Positions 1 through 9,974 of a stretch of DNA of 64,000 nucleotides are shown in pieces. The notes beneath the pieces are model-generated. The model ran no database searches. It worked only from the letters and a program-made list of their open reading frames with translations, and was not told the origin of the DNA. The translations under genes were made by a program, and so were the position numbers. The DNA comes from Myxococcus landrumus (GTDB lineage Bacteria; Myxococcota; Myxococcia; Myxococcales; Myxococcaceae): assembly GCF_017301635.1 (NCBI RefSeq), contig NZ_CP071091.1, positions 5,468,001 through 5,532,000 of the forward strand, written 5' to 3'. Position 1 is the stretch's first letter, and the number at the start of each line of letters is the position of its first letter.

Positions 1-1
1 C

Positions 2-688
2 CGGGACTACGGGGGAGCGAAGGCCAACCCCTGTGACGCGGAGCAACGCTGGCTGTCGGACGAGCTGACGGCGGTCAACGGCCTGCTGGCGCGCTTCGTC
101 GAGGGCACCGACAAGCTGGGCAACCCCAACTCGGTGGACCATCCGCGCCAGGTGGAGCTGCTGAAGGAAGCGCAGCGCACGCTGCCACCCGTGTTGGACG
201 TCCACGAGCGCAACCTGCGGGGACTGGCGCGCTGTGGCTTCAAGGACAAGGGCGCCTTCCCGGAGATTTCGCGCCGAGGCGGCGAGCTGACCACGGCAGC
301 GCGCGGGCGGCTGGCGGAGGCGGACGGCGTGCTCGCCCAGGCGGCGCTTCGCGCGGCGCAGGGCAAGTGGAAGGACGAGTCGCTCCAGCGCGAGGCCACC
401 GCGCGTGGCACGTGGTGCACGGAGACGCCCAAGGTGGGCGAGGCCACGGTGTACTTCGCGCGCCAGGGGCTCGAGGGCGGCACGGAGTGGTTCTTCTGCG
501 ACGGCTCCCGGGTGGAGCAGCGCGCGGGGACGGAGCCTGCCTTCGTGGAGCCGGAAGGGCTCAAGCCGCAGGACCGCCGCCGCATCAAGCCGCCGCGCTA
601 CCTGGAGGCCGCGGTGAACTTCCCGGCCGAGGAAATCGACCGGGCGCCAGAGGGTTCGGCCCCGAAGAGCGCCGCGCCGACGCCTTGA
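2..688 (+). CDS. Hypothetical protein, C-terminal part
   Basis: The frame is open from the left edge of the window to a TGA at 686-688, so the start lies outside. The visible 228 residues are hydrophilic, with no membrane segment. Four cysteines fall in short contexts (NPCDAE, ARCGF, TWCTE, FFCDG), which could form disulfides if the protein is secreted. Middle residues are helix-rich and look like a coiled or helical bundle; the last 40 are Pro/Ala-rich and probably disordered. I do not recognise the family. Strong G/C third-position bias supports real coding. Confidence 0.7.
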   Translation, partial: RDYGGAKANPCDAEQRWLSDELTAVNGLLARFVEGTDKLGNPNSVDHPRQVELLKEAQRTLPPVLDVHERNLRGLARCGFKDKGAFPEISRRGGELTTAARGRLAEADGVLAQAALRAAQGKWKDESLQREATARGTWCTETPKVGEATVYFARQGLEGGTEWFFCDGSRVEQRAGTEPAFVEPEGLKPQDRRRIKPPRYLEAAVNFPAEEIDRAPEGSAPKSAAPTP

Positions 689-711
689 CGTTCTAAAGTC
701 CTGGGACCATT

Positions 712-735
712 GGCCCCCCGCCACTTCGGGGGGCC
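712..735 (+). terminator. Stem-loop terminator after the first gene
   Basis: A 9-bp perfect G/C stem (712-720 with 727-735) and a 6-nt loop lie 24 bases after the stop of the leftmost gene and before the next start. The U-tract is poor, so termination efficiency is uncertain. Confidence 0.5.
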
Positions 736-756
736 CTCAACCCAGGGCCTGACCTC

Positions 757-1398
757 ATGCGACACGCCACCGCCGTCGCCCTCCTGCTCCTCGCCTCCGT
801 GCCCGCGCTCGCCGCGAAGCGCGAGGGCTCCTGTGAGGTGAGAGTGACGGGAGGCGTGCAGCTCGCCTTCACGGGCAAGGGTGGCACCCAGGCGGCGGCG
901 TCGGACCACTGGATGTCGCGCGAGGAGCGGCGCCAGATGTTCGAGAAGCTCTACGCGCGCGCGGAGAAGGACCCGGCCAAGCGCAAGGCCGGCGTGGAGC
1001 AGCAGATGGGCCCCGGCGGCCTCATGTCCGGCCCGCTGACCGTGCACTGCATCACCGCCGCGGGCCCGATGGCGGCCAGCTTCAGCATCTTCGCCGGGCC
1101 GAAGAACACCCTGGAGTCCATCCCCTTCAAGCCGGGCACCTATACGCTCGTCTCGCTGGAGGAGAAGCCGGGGGAGCTCGGCGTGTCGCTGCGGCTCAAG
1201 GGCATCAACTACAAGCTCTCCTCGCCCGGCGTGCTCGTGCTCACCCGGTTCGACGGCGGTGGCGTGGTGGGCACGTTCCAGTTCACCGCCCGGACCCACG
1301 CCGCGGAGAACCGGGCGAAGGCCGTCATGCGCAACGTCCACGTCACCGGCAGCTTCGACCTCCCCTGCCTCATGAAGAGCCGCGTCTGCTCGAAGTGA
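757..1398 (+). CDS. Secreted hypothetical protein
   Basis: A 213-residue protein with a clear signal peptide: positive start (MRH), hydrophobic core rich in Ala/Leu, and an ALAA cleavage site near residue 19. The mature part has paired cysteines (near residues 27 and 95, and near the C-terminus at LPCLMKSRVCSK) that fit an oxidised periplasmic or outer-membrane-associated domain. Beta-strand-like patterns fill the C-terminal half. I recognise no named family. The ATG is the first after the preceding terminator and directly precedes the signal sequence. Confidence 0.75.
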   Translation: MRHATAVALLLLASVPALAAKREGSCEVRVTGGVQLAFTGKGGTQAAASDHWMSREERRQMFEKLYARAEKDPAKRKAGVEQQMGPGGLMSGPLTVHCITAAGPMAASFSIFAGPKNTLESIPFKPGTYTLVSLEEKPGELGVSLRLKGINYKLSSPGVLVLTRFDGGGVVGTFQFTARTHAAENRAKAVMRNVHVTGSFDLPCLMKSRVCSK

Positions 1399-1552
1399 GC
1401 CGGAAAGGTTGGCCTTCCAGCACGGCCGTCCTCGCATCGTTGAGCGCAGGACGTGGGTGCGGCGGCATCGAAGTTCGCGGCGCCGTCGGGGACTGCTAGG
1501 GTCCGGCGCCGCTCACGTATCCCCCGCTTCAGCGGCACATGAGGTCCCTCGG

Positions 1553-2068
1553 ATGGAGATGCTCTGCACCTTGCGCAGCCTCACGGAAGCGCAGCGCGAC
1601 GCCCTGCTTCAGGCCCCTGAACGCCTGGAGGAGTTCCTCGACGACGAGGAGGACTTTGGAGACCCCAAGGGCGGTGCCTTCCTGGAGCTGGACATCGGCG
1701 AGGCCTGGCACGGCTTGCAGTACCTGCTCACCGGCACGCCGTGGGAGGGCAAGGCCCCCCTGGACTTCCTGGTGCGCGGCGGCATCGAGGCGGGCGACAT
1801 CCCTTCCGACGAGGGCACCGCGCGCATCTTCGAGCCCGCGCTGGTGAAGGCGCTGTCCACCGCGCTCCGCGAGGTGACCGAGGACACGCTGCGCCGCCGC
1901 TATGACCCGGTGGAGATGCAGGCCCAGGACATCTACCCCGGCACGTGGGAGGAGCCGCTCGACGACTCGGACCCGCTGGAGGAGCTCATCTCCTACTTCG
2001 AGGAGCTCCAGAAGTTCGTCGGACAGGTAACTCGGCGCGGAGCCGCGCTGCTAGTGCACATCGGCTGA
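1553..2068 (+). CDS. YfbM-like DUF1877 family protein
   Basis: A 171-residue cytoplasmic protein. The pattern LDIGEAWHGLQYLLTGTP, a GG...GD block with PSDEGTARIF, and a C-terminal RRYDP...IYPGTW segment match the DUF1877/YfbM layout, a family of unknown function common in proteobacteria. The frame stays open upstream to 1409, but that extension is Arg-rich and lacks coding character, so I place the start at ATG 1553 (ATG 1559 is also possible). It ends 16 bases before a gene on the opposite strand. Confidence 0.75.
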   Translation: MEMLCTLRSLTEAQRDALLQAPERLEEFLDDEEDFGDPKGGAFLELDIGEAWHGLQYLLTGTPWEGKAPLDFLVRGGIEAGDIPSDEGTARIFEPALVKALSTALREVTEDTLRRRYDPVEMQAQDIYPGTWEEPLDDSDPLEELISYFEELQKFVGQVTRRGAALLVHIG

Positions 2069-2084
2069 GCGGCCGGGCGCCGCG

Positions 2085-2867
2085 TCAGCCGATCACCACG
2101 TCGCGCCCCAGCTTCAGCACCAGCGCCGCCACCACCACCAGCACCACCTTGCGCACCAGCTTGTCGCCGCCCTTCACGGCGAGGTGCGCCCCCAGCCAGG
2201 CGCCGGTGAACTGCGCGGCGGCCATGGGCAGCGCCACCTTCCAGATGACCACGCCCTTGAGGGCGAAGAGGGACACGGACGCCAGGTTGGAGGCGAAGTT
2301 CACCACCTTCGCGTCGGCGGAGGCTCGCGCGAGCCCGTGGCCCAGCAGCGTGGAGAAGGCGACGATGAGGAAGGTGCCCGTCCCCGGACCGAAGAACCCG
2401 TCGTAGGTGCCGATGGCCAGCGCGATGAGGCCGCCGATGGCCTGGGCGCGAGGCACGGGCGTGGGCTCGGGCCGCTCGCCTGGAGGCGGGGCGCGGCGGA
2501 AGGCCAGGAACACCGCCACCGCGATGAGCAGCACGAGCACCAGCGGCTTGAGCACCTCGGGCTTCACGAGCATCACCAGCGCCGCGCCAGCGAACGCGCC
2601 GCCCAGGCTGAGTGGGAACGTCACCTTCGCCAACTTCCTGTCGACCAGCCCCGCGCGCGAGAAGCGCACCAGCGCGGCGAAGGAGCCGAAGACGGACTGG
2701 CCCTTGTTGGTGCCCAGCGCGATGTGCGGAGGAAGCCCCGCCGCGAGCAGCGCGGGCAAGGTGATGAGGCCGCCGCCTCCCGCGATGGCATCCACGACAC
2801 CCGCAATCAGCGCCGCGATGCAGAGCAGGACAAGGTGCTGCGCACTGACGTCCACCAGAAGGTCCAC
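2085..2867 (-). CDS. TauE/SafE (TSUP) family permease
   Basis: A 260-residue integral membrane protein with about seven to eight hydrophobic segments. It has the family's two-repeat layout, with the marker GGGGLITLPALLAAGLPP near residue 30 and the second-half counterpart TYDGFFGPGTGTF near residue 155. TSUP proteins export or import small sulfonates, sulfite or other organic anions across the inner membrane; the substrate cannot be read from sequence. It is a single gene in its own transcription unit, convergent with the DUF1877 gene. Confidence 0.85.
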   Translation of the reverse strand: MDLLVDVSAQHLVLLCIAALIAGVVDAIAGGGGLITLPALLAAGLPPHIALGTNKGQSVFGSFAALVRFSRAGLVDRKLAKVTFPLSLGGAFAGAALVMLVKPEVLKPLVLVLLIAVAVFLAFRRAPPPGERPEPTPVPRAQAIGGLIALAIGTYDGFFGPGTGTFLIVAFSTLLGHGLARASADAKVVNFASNLASVSLFALKGVVIWKVALPMAAAQFTGAWLGAHLAVKGGDKLVRKVVLVVVAALVLKLGRDVVIG

Positions 2868-2999
2868 TCAGGACTCCCTCGACTCGAACGGCGCCTGGGT
2901 ACCACGCTCCGCACGAGCCGTCGCGCCTACCTGCTTCTTGCGTCACCCCGTTCCTTGGGCCTCAATGCGCCCTCTGGATTCCCTGTTTCCGAGGTCACC

Positions 3000-3812
3000 A
3001 TGTTCGCCTCCCTCATCACCGTGCTGGCGCTGTCGCTGGCGTCGGTCCCGCCCTCGCAGGACCCCACCGCGCCGACGTGCCGGTCGATGAACAGCCAGGT
3101 GTCGTGCGGGTATGGGTGCAAGTCGGACTCGAACCGGGTTCGGTGTGCGCAGACGCCGCAGGGGCGTTGCCAGGTGATGGATGGGCAGGCGGTGTGCTTC
3201 GACCCGCCGGCGTATGTGGTGAAGGCGTATGGCGCGGCGTTGCCGGAGTCGGAGTGCAAGGCCATCGATGGCGTGGTGGCGTGTGGCTACAACTGCGCGA
3301 CGCAGCCGGGCCGGGTGAAGTGCGCGAAGTCCCCCGCCGGGGTGTGCCGGGGCCGAGGGGGCGAGGTGGAGTGCTTCGACCCGCCCGCGGTGGTGTTCGC
3401 GGTGTACGGCAAGGACACGCCCAAGGCGGACTGCCGGACCAACGGGGCGGAGCTGACGTGTGGCTACGGCTGCCTGAACGTGCCGGAGGGCGTGCGCTGC
3501 AACAAGACGCCGATGGGTGTGTGCAAGATTTCGAGCGGGCGTATCACCTGCTTCGACCCGTCTCCGGCGGCGATGTGTGCATGGAAGCGCGCGCTGCCCG
3601 CGCCCGAGTGTCGCAGCACGGAGTCGGGGCCGGTGTGTGGCTATGGGTGTACGGCCGCGTTCACGAAGGCGGCGTGTGCGGCGACGCCTTCCGGGCTTTG
3701 CAAGGTGTTCGACAGCGAGGTGTTCTGCTTCGACCCTCCGGCGGAGCAGAACGCGGATGCGGCCTGTCTGTCGGTGTTGGGGTTGGCCACGCTCGACGGC
3801 GCGGCGCCCTGA
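3000..3812 (+). CDS. Secreted protein with four Cys-rich repeats
   Basis: A 270-residue protein with an N-terminal signal sequence (MFASLITVLALSLASV). The mature part consists of four repeats of about 60 residues. Each runs C-x7-8-CGYGC (CGYNC in the second) then a short loop, a cysteine, a P-x-G-x-C and a V/I-x-CFDP motif. The six regularly spaced cysteines per repeat strongly suggest disulfide-bonded extracellular modules. Between the repeats are linkers such as VVKAYG and VFAVYG. I know no assigned function; it could be a matrix or surface protein. The start is the first ATG before the signal peptide. Confidence 0.75.
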   Translation: MFASLITVLALSLASVPPSQDPTAPTCRSMNSQVSCGYGCKSDSNRVRCAQTPQGRCQVMDGQAVCFDPPAYVVKAYGAALPESECKAIDGVVACGYNCATQPGRVKCAKSPAGVCRGRGGEVECFDPPAVVFAVYGKDTPKADCRTNGAELTCGYGCLNVPEGVRCNKTPMGVCKISSGRITCFDPSPAAMCAWKRALPAPECRSTESGPVCGYGCTAAFTKAACAATPSGLCKVFDSEVFCFDPPAEQNADAACLSVLGLATLDGAAP

Positions 3813-3911
3813 TACCCCGGATGAGACACGCGGCCAGTCGTCCCCTTTGACCGGTCCGGGGAGAGCGGTAGGGTTCTGCCTTCTCGCATCTCGAACGGAG
3901 CAGTGCCGCGC

Positions 3912-6900
3912 ATGGCGGAGGGAGAGGTCCGTCAATACTGGGTCCGCAACGATAGGGGGACCCTCTGGGGGCCTCTCACCCTGCCGACCATCGAGCTGCT
4001 CATCGACAGCGGCGCCATCAAGGGGAAGCTGCAGGTCTCCCACGATGGGTTGAACTTCGCCTTCCCATGGAGGTTCCCCGAGGCGCGCGACGCATTCCCG
4101 AGAGAGCTCTGGGGTGATGGAGCCCCTGCCGCGGGCCCCGGTCCAGCGGGCGCGGCACCCACGGCAGGCCCTGGCGGAGCGCCCATGGCGGGGCCCGGTG
4201 GCGTACCGATGGCCGGTCCAGGCATGGCTCCCATGGCCGGTCCAGGTGGTGTGCCCACGGCGGGTCCGGGCACGGCCTCCATGGCAGGTCCTGGCACGGC
4301 TCCCATGGCCGGTCCTGGTGGCGTGCCGATGGCCGGTCCAGGCATGGCGCCCTCAGCGGGCCCTCGCGCAGTGCCGCAAGCAGGTCCTGGTGGTGTGCCG
4401 ATGGCCGGTCCAGGCATGGCTCCCATGGCGGGGCCTGGAGGCATGCCCTCATCGGGCCCACGCGCAGCGCCGCAGGCAGGTCCCGGTGGTGTGCCGATGG
4501 CCGGTCCAGGCATGGCGCCCATGGCGGGTCCTCGCGCAGCGCCGCAAGCAGGTCCTGGTGGTGTGCCGATGGCCGGTCCAGGCATGGCTCCCTCTGCAGG
4601 TCCTCGCGCAGCGCCGCAAGCAGGTCCCGGTGGTGTGCCGATGGTCGGTCCAGGCATGGCTCCCATGGCGGGTCCTGGAGGCATGCCTTCATCGGGCCCA
4701 CGCGCAGCGCCGCAAGCAGGTCCAGGCGGAGTGCCGATGGCCGGCCCAGGCGCGGCGCCCACGGCAGGTCCTCGCCCAGCGCCGCAAGCAGGTCCAGGCG
4801 GAGTGCCGATGGCCGGCCCAGGCACGGCGCCCACGGCAGGTCCTCGCCCAGCGCCGCAGGCAGGTCCAGGCGGAGTGCCGATGGCCGGCCCAGGCGTAGC
4901 GCCGCAGGCCGGTCCAGGTGGCGCGCCCATGGCAGCAGGCCCAGCCATGGCCAACCCGGGTGCGGCTCCGATGGCCGGTCCAGGCGCGGTCGCGAGAGGA
5001 GCACCAGGCACGGCCCCGACAGCAGGTCCCGGAGTCCGGCCTGGAGATCCTCGTGTCCCAGGTAACCCGGCGCACATCGCCCAGCAGGGCGCGAGGCCCG
5101 GAGTTCCAGGTCCAGGAACCACACACCCCGCCCCAGGGCAACCATCCGCGCCAGGAGCACCACAGGCGGCGGGAGTTCGCCCCGCGGGAGCACCAGGAGC
5201 GAGTCCCCATCCCGGCGCCCCCCAAGCCCCCACCGTGGGAGCCACCGCGCAAGCGGGCGTCCCTCCCACTGGCGCACGTCCCGCTGGAGCCCCAGGAGCC
5301 GCGCAGGTTCCGCCCGGAGGAGTCAGCGCGCCGCAGGCCCCAGTCGCCCCGACCGCCCCCGTGGCCGCGGTGGCGACAGAAGGTTCGCCCTACGCGATGC
5401 CCTCGCAGGGCTCGCTCGACCAGACATCACCGCTGAACCTCTACGGTCGAATCGCCTCCGCGGAGCAGACGGGCCTCATCACGCTCACCCTCCCGGACCG
5501 GGTCACCCAGATTCACTTCCGCAAGGGCAACCCGGAGTTCGTCGACTCCACGCATCCGGAGGACGCACTCGGAACCTCGCTGATGGGCGCGAAGCTGCTC
5601 GTCCCCGAGCAACTCCAGCAAGCCGAAGCCTCGAAGGACCGCTTCGGTGGAGACCTGCTCGCGGCGCTCTTCGGCCTGGGCCTGCTGCAACCCGCAAGCG
5701 CCTTCGCCATCCTGGCGCAGCGAGCATCCAGCATCCTGTTCAAGGGCCTGCGCGCGGAAGTCGGCACGTTCACCTTCGAGCTCCGTGAGCTCGCGGGCAA
5801 CAAGGCCATGCCGCTGGGGAACCGGTGGGCCGTGCTCAGCGACACCGTGCGGCGCATGCCCTCCACGGACATCAAGCGCCGGCTCATGCCCGTGCTCCAA
5901 CTTCCCATCATGAAGTCGGGCGGAATGGTGCCCGCGAGCGACCTGCGGCTCACCCCGCATGAAGTCCGAGCCCTCACCGTCATCGACGGCGTGCGCTCGG
6001 TGTCGCAGCTCCTCAACGACTTCCCGCAGGACACCGACCACCTCCTGCGTCTCGCCTTCCTGCTGCGAGAACTCGATGCCGTGTCCTTCGCCGCGGTGTC
6101 GCCCTCGGCGGCCACGGTGCAGTCGGGTCCGACCGTCGAAAGTCCATCCACCACCGCACAAGCCGTGGCGCCCGCGAGCGCCAACCCGGCGGCGGCGCGT
6201 CCCGGCAACCCACCCGGCGCCAACACCACCGCGACAGCAGCACGCCCAGGTGCCCCAGCCACGTCCCCTGGCAACCCGTCCGCAGGAGCCGCGAGGCCCG
6301 GCAACCCGCCCGGAGCGCCAAGCGCCGGAGCCACGGCCCCTGGCAATCCTCCAGGAGCCACGGCCGCCCGCCCTGGCAATCCCCCTGGAGCCACGGCCCC
6401 CCGCCCCGGAGCCCCCCCCGCCCCGGGCGCCCGCCCCGGCAACCCGCCAGGAGCCCCAGCAGCCACGCGCCCCGGCAACCCGCCAGGAGCCCCAGCGGCC
6501 ACGCGCCCCGGCAATCCTCCAGGAGCCCCAGCCCAGCCCACCGCCACACCGGGCGCCGAGGAGATTCCGGCCCTGCGCACCCTCGCCACGGCGATGAAGC
6601 AGCAGACCCACTTCCAGCGGCTGGGGCTGGCCGAGCAAGCGGACGGGGGCGCGGTGAAAATCGCCTACTTCCGTCTGGCCAAGCAGTACCACCCGGACAC
6701 GCTGCCGCCGGGAGCCCCCCCGGAGCTGGAGAAGCTCAAGGCGGAGGTCTTTGCCTATGTCGGAGATGCCTACCGGACGCTGTCCGACGACAAGAGCCGC
6801 GCCGCCTACCTCGAGGAGCTCAAGAGCGGAGGCGCCGGGAGCGAGGTGGACGTCAACGCCATCCTCATGGCCGAGGAGCTCTTCCAGAAGGCGTGCATTC

Positions 6901-7235
6901 TCGTGAAGGCGCGCAAGTTCCCGGAGGCGGTGAAGATGTTGAACGAAGCCATCCAGCTCAACGCGGAGGAGGCCGAGTTCTACGCCTGGAGGGGGTACGC
7001 CCGTTTCTTCACGGCGCCGGACAAGAAGGCGGCGCAGCCCGAGGCGTTCCGGGAAATCCAGAACGCCATCCGACGAAACGAGCGCTGTGCGCCCGCCCAC
7101 TACTTCCTCGGGGTGATTGCGAAGTTGACGGGGGACGCCACGGGGGCACTCAAGCACTTCAAGCGCACCGTCGAGCTTCAGCCAGACCACATCGATGCGC
7201 AGCGGGAGATTCGCATGGCGGCCCAGAAGAAGTAG
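3912..7235 (+). CDS. GYF-like/DUF4388/J-domain/TPR protein with Gly-Pro repeats
   Basis: A 1107-residue cytoplasmic modular protein. Residues 1-65 resemble a GYF_2-type domain ([15 protein letters not shown]). About residues 70-490 are repeats of the type [13 protein letters not shown]. Residues ~508-675 resemble a DUF4388/PATAN domain, followed by a winged-helix-like part. A second low-complexity stretch (~745-880) has units of [11 protein letters not shown]-domain (~895-965) carries the HPD triad at residue ~927, so it should stimulate an Hsp70 partner. TPR-like helices end the protein. Start ATG 3912 has GGAG 11 bases upstream; GTG 3903 would sit too close to it. Similar multidomain proteins occur in myxobacterial motility and signalling systems, but the role here is unknown. 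Confidence 0.8.
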   Translation: MAEGEVRQYWVRNDRGTLWGPLTLPTIELLIDSGAIKGKLQVSHDGLNFAFPWRFPEARDAFPRELWGDGAPAAGPGPAGAAPTAGPGGAPMAGPGGVPMAGPGMAPMAGPGGVPTAGPGTASMAGPGTAPMAGPGGVPMAGPGMAPSAGPRAVPQAGPGGVPMAGPGMAPMAGPGGMPSSGPRAAPQAGPGGVPMAGPGMAPMAGPRAAPQAGPGGVPMAGPGMAPSAGPRAAPQAGPGGVPMVGPGMAPMAGPGGMPSSGPRAAPQAGPGGVPMAGPGAAPTAGPRPAPQAGPGGVPMAGPGTAPTAGPRPAPQAGPGGVPMAGPGVAPQAGPGGAPMAAGPAMANPGAAPMAGPGAVARGAPGTAPTAGPGVRPGDPRVPGNPAHIAQQGARPGVPGPGTTHPAPGQPSAPGAPQAAGVRPAGAPGASPHPGAPQAPTVGATAQAGVPPTGARPAGAPGAAQVPPGGVSAPQAPVAPTAPVAAVATEGSPYAMPSQGSLDQTSPLNLYGRIASAEQTGLITLTLPDRVTQIHFRKGNPEFVDSTHPEDALGTSLMGAKLLVPEQLQQAEASKDRFGGDLLAALFGLGLLQPASAFAILAQRASSILFKGLRAEVGTFTFELRELAGNKAMPLGNRWAVLSDTVRRMPSTDIKRRLMPVLQLPIMKSGGMVPASDLRLTPHEVRALTVIDGVRSVSQLLNDFPQDTDHLLRLAFLLRELDAVSFAAVSPSAATVQSGPTVESPSTTAQAVAPASANPAAARPGNPPGANTTATAARPGAPATSPGNPSAGAARPGNPPGAPSAGATAPGNPPGATAARPGNPPGATAPRPGAPPAPGARPGNPPGAPAATRPGNPPGAPAATRPGNPPGAPAQPTATPGAEEIPALRTLATAMKQQTHFQRLGLAEQADGGAVKIAYFRLAKQYHPDTLPPGAPPELEKLKAEVFAYVGDAYRTLSDDKSRAAYLEELKSGGAGSEVDVNAILMAEELFQKACILVKARKFPEAVKMLNEAIQLNAEEAEFYAWRGYARFFTAPDKKAAQPEAFREIQNAIRRNERCAPAHYFLGVIAKLTGDATGALKHFKRTVELQPDHIDAQREIRMAAQKK
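4120..4965 (+). repeat. Tandem Gly-Pro coding repeat
   Basis: Within the preceding gene, units of about 30-45 bases encoding [14 protein letters not shown] and variants such as [17 protein letters not shown] recur about twenty times. Neighbouring units are nearly identical in DNA (for example around 4380, 4480 and 4560), which points to expansion by recombination or slippage. Because the repeats avoid stop codons, other frames on both strands are also open here but do not look like genes. Confidence 0.85.
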
Positions 7236-7297
7236 GGTGCGCCCCCCGTCCGGGAGGGGCCAGGGGCCCCGCCGGAGGAATTGAAGGAGACAGCATC

Positions 7298-7588
7298 GTG
7301 CCGCTCACCGGGAAGCAACGCCGCCATCTGCGCGCGCTCGGACACCACCTGGAGCCGGTGGTCATCGTCGGTCAATCCGGCGTCACCGAGGGCGTCATCG
7401 CCGCCGTCGAGCAGGCGCTGCAGGACCACGAGCTCATCAAGGTCAAAATCAACGAAGGCCCGGAGACGCGCCAGGAAGCCTCCGCGCGCATCGCCGAGGG
7501 CACGGGCGCCGAGCAGGCCCAGTTGCTGGGCCGCACGGCGCTCTACTTCAAGAAGCGCAAGGAGAAGTCCAAGTTCGAGAAGTTCTGA
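7298..7588 (+). CDS. yhbY: YhbY-type CRM-domain RNA-binding protein
   Basis: A 96-residue protein that is a complete CRS1-YhbY (CRM) domain. It shows the N-terminal LTGKQRRHLRALGHHLEPVV, the GxxG-like VGQSGVTEGV, and ELIKVKINEG. The family binds 23S rRNA precursors during 50S ribosome assembly. The start is GTG 7298, with AAGGAG 8 bases upstream, which decides against the longer frame that overlaps the previous gene. A lysine-rich tail (KKRKEKSKFEKF) follows the domain. Confidence 0.85.
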   Translation: MPLTGKQRRHLRALGHHLEPVVIVGQSGVTEGVIAAVEQALQDHELIKVKINEGPETRQEASARIAEGTGAEQAQLLGRTALYFKKRKEKSKFEKF

Positions 7589-7609
7589 CCGGGAGGCCCG
7601 CCACACCGC

Positions 7610-8398
7610 TCACTTGCCGGTGAAGCGGGCCTCGCGTCGCTCGATGAAGGACTGGACGCCCTCGGCGGCATCCTCCGACCCCACGAGCGCCAGCAACCGG
7701 GGCAGCAGTGCGCGAGCCGCCGCGTCGGGCCCCTCGGTCAGGGCCTGGCGCGCGGACGCGAGTGTCGCCTGCACGCCCAGCGGAGCCTGCTTCGCCACCG
7801 TCTCCGCCAGGGCCAGCGCCCGCTCGAGATGGCGGCCCCGCTCGACGACTTCCTGCACCAGTCCCATGCGGTGCGCCTCGCGCGCGTCGAACTCGTCGCC
7901 AGTGAGCAGCCAGCGCATGGCATTGCCCCACCCCACGCGTTGCGGGAAGCGCAGTGTGGCACCGCCGAACGGGAAGATGCCGCGCTTGATTTCAATCTGC
8001 GCGAAGCGAGCGTCCTCGGAGGCCACGGTGATGTCGGCCGCGAGGATGAGCTCGATGGACAGCGTGAGACACAACCCCTGGGCCGCGATGATGAGGGGCT
8101 TGGTCCTCGCGGCGCCGGTGATGCCCCACGGGTCGATGAAGCCCTCCGCGTAGAGCGGCTCGCCGCTGGCGAACACGGGAGCGACGCTCGCCAGGTCCAG
8201 GCCCGCGGAGAAGTGGTCTCCCACCGCGAAGAGGACCATGCAGCGCACGTCGGGGTTGCGGTCCGCCTCGGTCATCGCCGACGAGAGTCCGCGCAGCATG
8301 CCGACATCGAAGGCATTGCGCTTCTCCGGGCGATGGATGCCGATGAGCGCGAGGTGTCCACGCGCTTCCAGGCTGATGCGAGGGTCCGATGTGCTCAT
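7610..8398 (-). CDS. Enoyl-CoA hydratase/isomerase (crotonase) family protein
   Basis: A 262-residue crotonase-fold enzyme. It shows the family blocks HRPEKRNAFD, the oxyanion-hole segment GDHFSAGLDL, and FAQIEIKRGIFPFGGATLRFPQRVG. It should act on acyl-CoA thioesters, for instance hydration or isomerisation in fatty acid or branched-chain metabolism; the exact substrate cannot be inferred. Start ATG 8398 has GGGAG at 8-base spacing; an ATG at 8431 would add 11 residues but lacks a well-placed ribosome-binding site. It lies downstream of the ceramidase-like gene on the same strand, with a gap of about 120 bases. Confidence 0.85.
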   Translation of the reverse strand: MSTSDPRISLEARGHLALIGIHRPEKRNAFDVGMLRGLSSAMTEADRNPDVRCMVLFAVGDHFSAGLDLASVAPVFASGEPLYAEGFIDPWGITGAARTKPLIIAAQGLCLTLSIELILAADITVASEDARFAQIEIKRGIFPFGGATLRFPQRVGWGNAMRWLLTGDEFDAREAHRMGLVQEVVERGRHLERALALAETVAKQAPLGVQATLASARQALTEGPDAAARALLPRLLALVGSEDAAEGVQSFIERREARFTGK

Positions 8399-8519
8399 GA
8401 GCGGCGCTCCCTGATGAAAAGGAGTCGCCATTCTCCGTCACGCGAAGCCGGACACGACCCCGAGCACGCCGCGCCGTCCAACGCACGACGTTCAGGCCCG
8501 CCCCATCACCGAGCCCGCC

Positions 8520-9830
8520 TCAGCGCGTGAAGCCCGCGGTGCGCGCGGCCAGCTCCGCCGCCGCGCCCAGCTGCTCCAACAGGGAGGGACCGAAGTACTG
8601 CCGCCGGGACTCCCCACGCTCGGCGCGCACCAGCGCGGGTGCCTCCACATAACCCACATATCCACCCGCGAGGCCCAGCACGCCCGACGCGCCCGTCCGC
8701 CGCGCCAGCTCCGCGCCCGCGTCGACGGTGGGCTCGCCCGGCACCGTCACCAGTTGCAGGGGCCCCAGCACCAGCGCGTCCACTTCGGCCACGCGCTCCG
8801 AGGAACCACACAGCAGGTTGTCGCCCGCCGCGCGCGTCAGCGAAGGCACCAACCGCGATGCATCCGGCCGAGGCATCGACACCTCCGTGCGCACCAGCGC
8901 CAGCCGGACGTCGGAGTCCAGCGGAGACAGCTTCACCTCACCCACGACCGCCGCGAGCGCACGCGCGAACGCGGACACGCGCTCCAACCCCTGCCCCTCG
9001 GAGAACTCCACCGAGACATTGCCCACGGTGCCTTGCAGGAACATCGTCACACCGCTGCCCTCGGACTCGCGCAGGGAGCTGAGCCGCCCGGGGTAGTCCG
9101 GGTCCACGGAGGTGCGTTGACGGGGGACCATCGTCGGGTGCGCGGCGAAGAAGAGCAGCTCCGCGACGGGAGCCGTCTGTCCGCGCAGCACCAGACGCCT
9201 GAGCGTGCCATCCGACTCGGAGCCACCGCTGCGCGCGTAGACGAACTGGGGCTTCTTCGTCTCCCCCAGCTCCAGCGTCACGTCGGTGAGCGAAGCGGTG
9301 GCCTGCTGAAGCGCGCTGCTCGCGGCGGTGGCGATGGCCTCCAGCGAGTCCTCGCGAAAGCGCCCCGTCCCCACCAACTGCGACACCAGCCGAGCGTCAT
9401 AGCCCCCGAGCGAGGAATGCGTATGCGTGGCCAACACCAGCACATCCTCGAGCCCCGAGGAGCGAGCGAGCTCACGCACCCGCGCCGTCACCGCGTCGGT
9501 GACGTACAACAACTCCAGCGACACCAACCCGACGCGCGAGCCCCCGACCTCCAGCACCACCGCGCGAGCATGAAGCGGAGGGTCGGCTTCCTTCGCCTCG
9601 GCACGCGGCGGCGCATAGCCCGCGACCACCACGGGGAACGGAGGATTCAGCGCGACCTTCGCGGCGCCAGCGCGCAGGGAGCCGTTCGCCTTCACCTGCG
9701 ACAGCAACACGGGCGCGCGCTCTTCCCAAGTGCCACACCAGTTCCAGGAACCCAATGCATAAGCGGCACCCACGGTGAGCAGGACCAGGGGAAACAAGGA
9801 ACGCCAGGAGGCTCGTCGCGAAGATGCCAT
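8520..9830 (-). CDS. Neutral/alkaline ceramidase-like protein, membrane-anchored or secreted
   Basis: A 436-residue protein with an N-terminal hydrophobic segment (residues ~11-27), either a signal anchor or signal peptide. It follows the N-terminal domain of the neutral ceramidase family: [38 protein letters not shown] with the metal-ligand histidines, and [11 protein letters not shown]. It lacks the C-terminal domain of full-length (about 650-residue) ceramidases, so ceramide hydrolysis is an inference. Related short proteins are common in bacteria without a proven substrate. It is divergent from purF across 144 bases. Confidence 0.75.
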   Translation of the reverse strand: MASSRRASWRSLFPLVLLTVGAAYALGSWNWCGTWEERAPVLLSQVKANGSLRAGAAKVALNPPFPVVVAGYAPPRAEAKEADPPLHARAVVLEVGGSRVGLVSLELLYVTDAVTARVRELARSSGLEDVLVLATHTHSSLGGYDARLVSQLVGTGRFREDSLEAIATAASSALQQATASLTDVTLELGETKKPQFVYARSGGSESDGTLRRLVLRGQTAPVAELLFFAAHPTMVPRQRTSVDPDYPGRLSSLRESEGSGVTMFLQGTVGNVSVEFSEGQGLERVSAFARALAAVVGEVKLSPLDSDVRLALVRTEVSMPRPDASRLVPSLTRAAGDNLLCGSSERVAEVDALVLGPLQLVTVPGEPTVDAGAELARRTGASGVLGLAGGYVGYVEAPALVRAERGESRRQYFGPSLLEQLGAAAELAARTAGFTR

Positions 9831-9974
9831 GCGGTGAGCAGACTAACGGTCCAGTGCACATACCGCGAGGCTCGTGTGCCCACATCGGACGACTCCGGTG
9901 TCGGCTGGAATACCCACCGAAGGGGCGTGCGTTCCTGTTCCGCTCACCGCCCGAAAGGAGTAAGGCAGCGCGCC

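Noticed and set aside
4120..4965. CRISPR-like array in the Gly-Pro region
   Set aside because: Units are contiguous, in frame and without unique spacers; no cas genes are present.
3932..5277. Long open frames on the minus strand (and 4114-4899 on the plus strand) through the Gly-Pro repeats
   Set aside because: The low-complexity repeat lacks stops in several frames. The frame that continues into DUF4388 and J-domain sequence is the real one.
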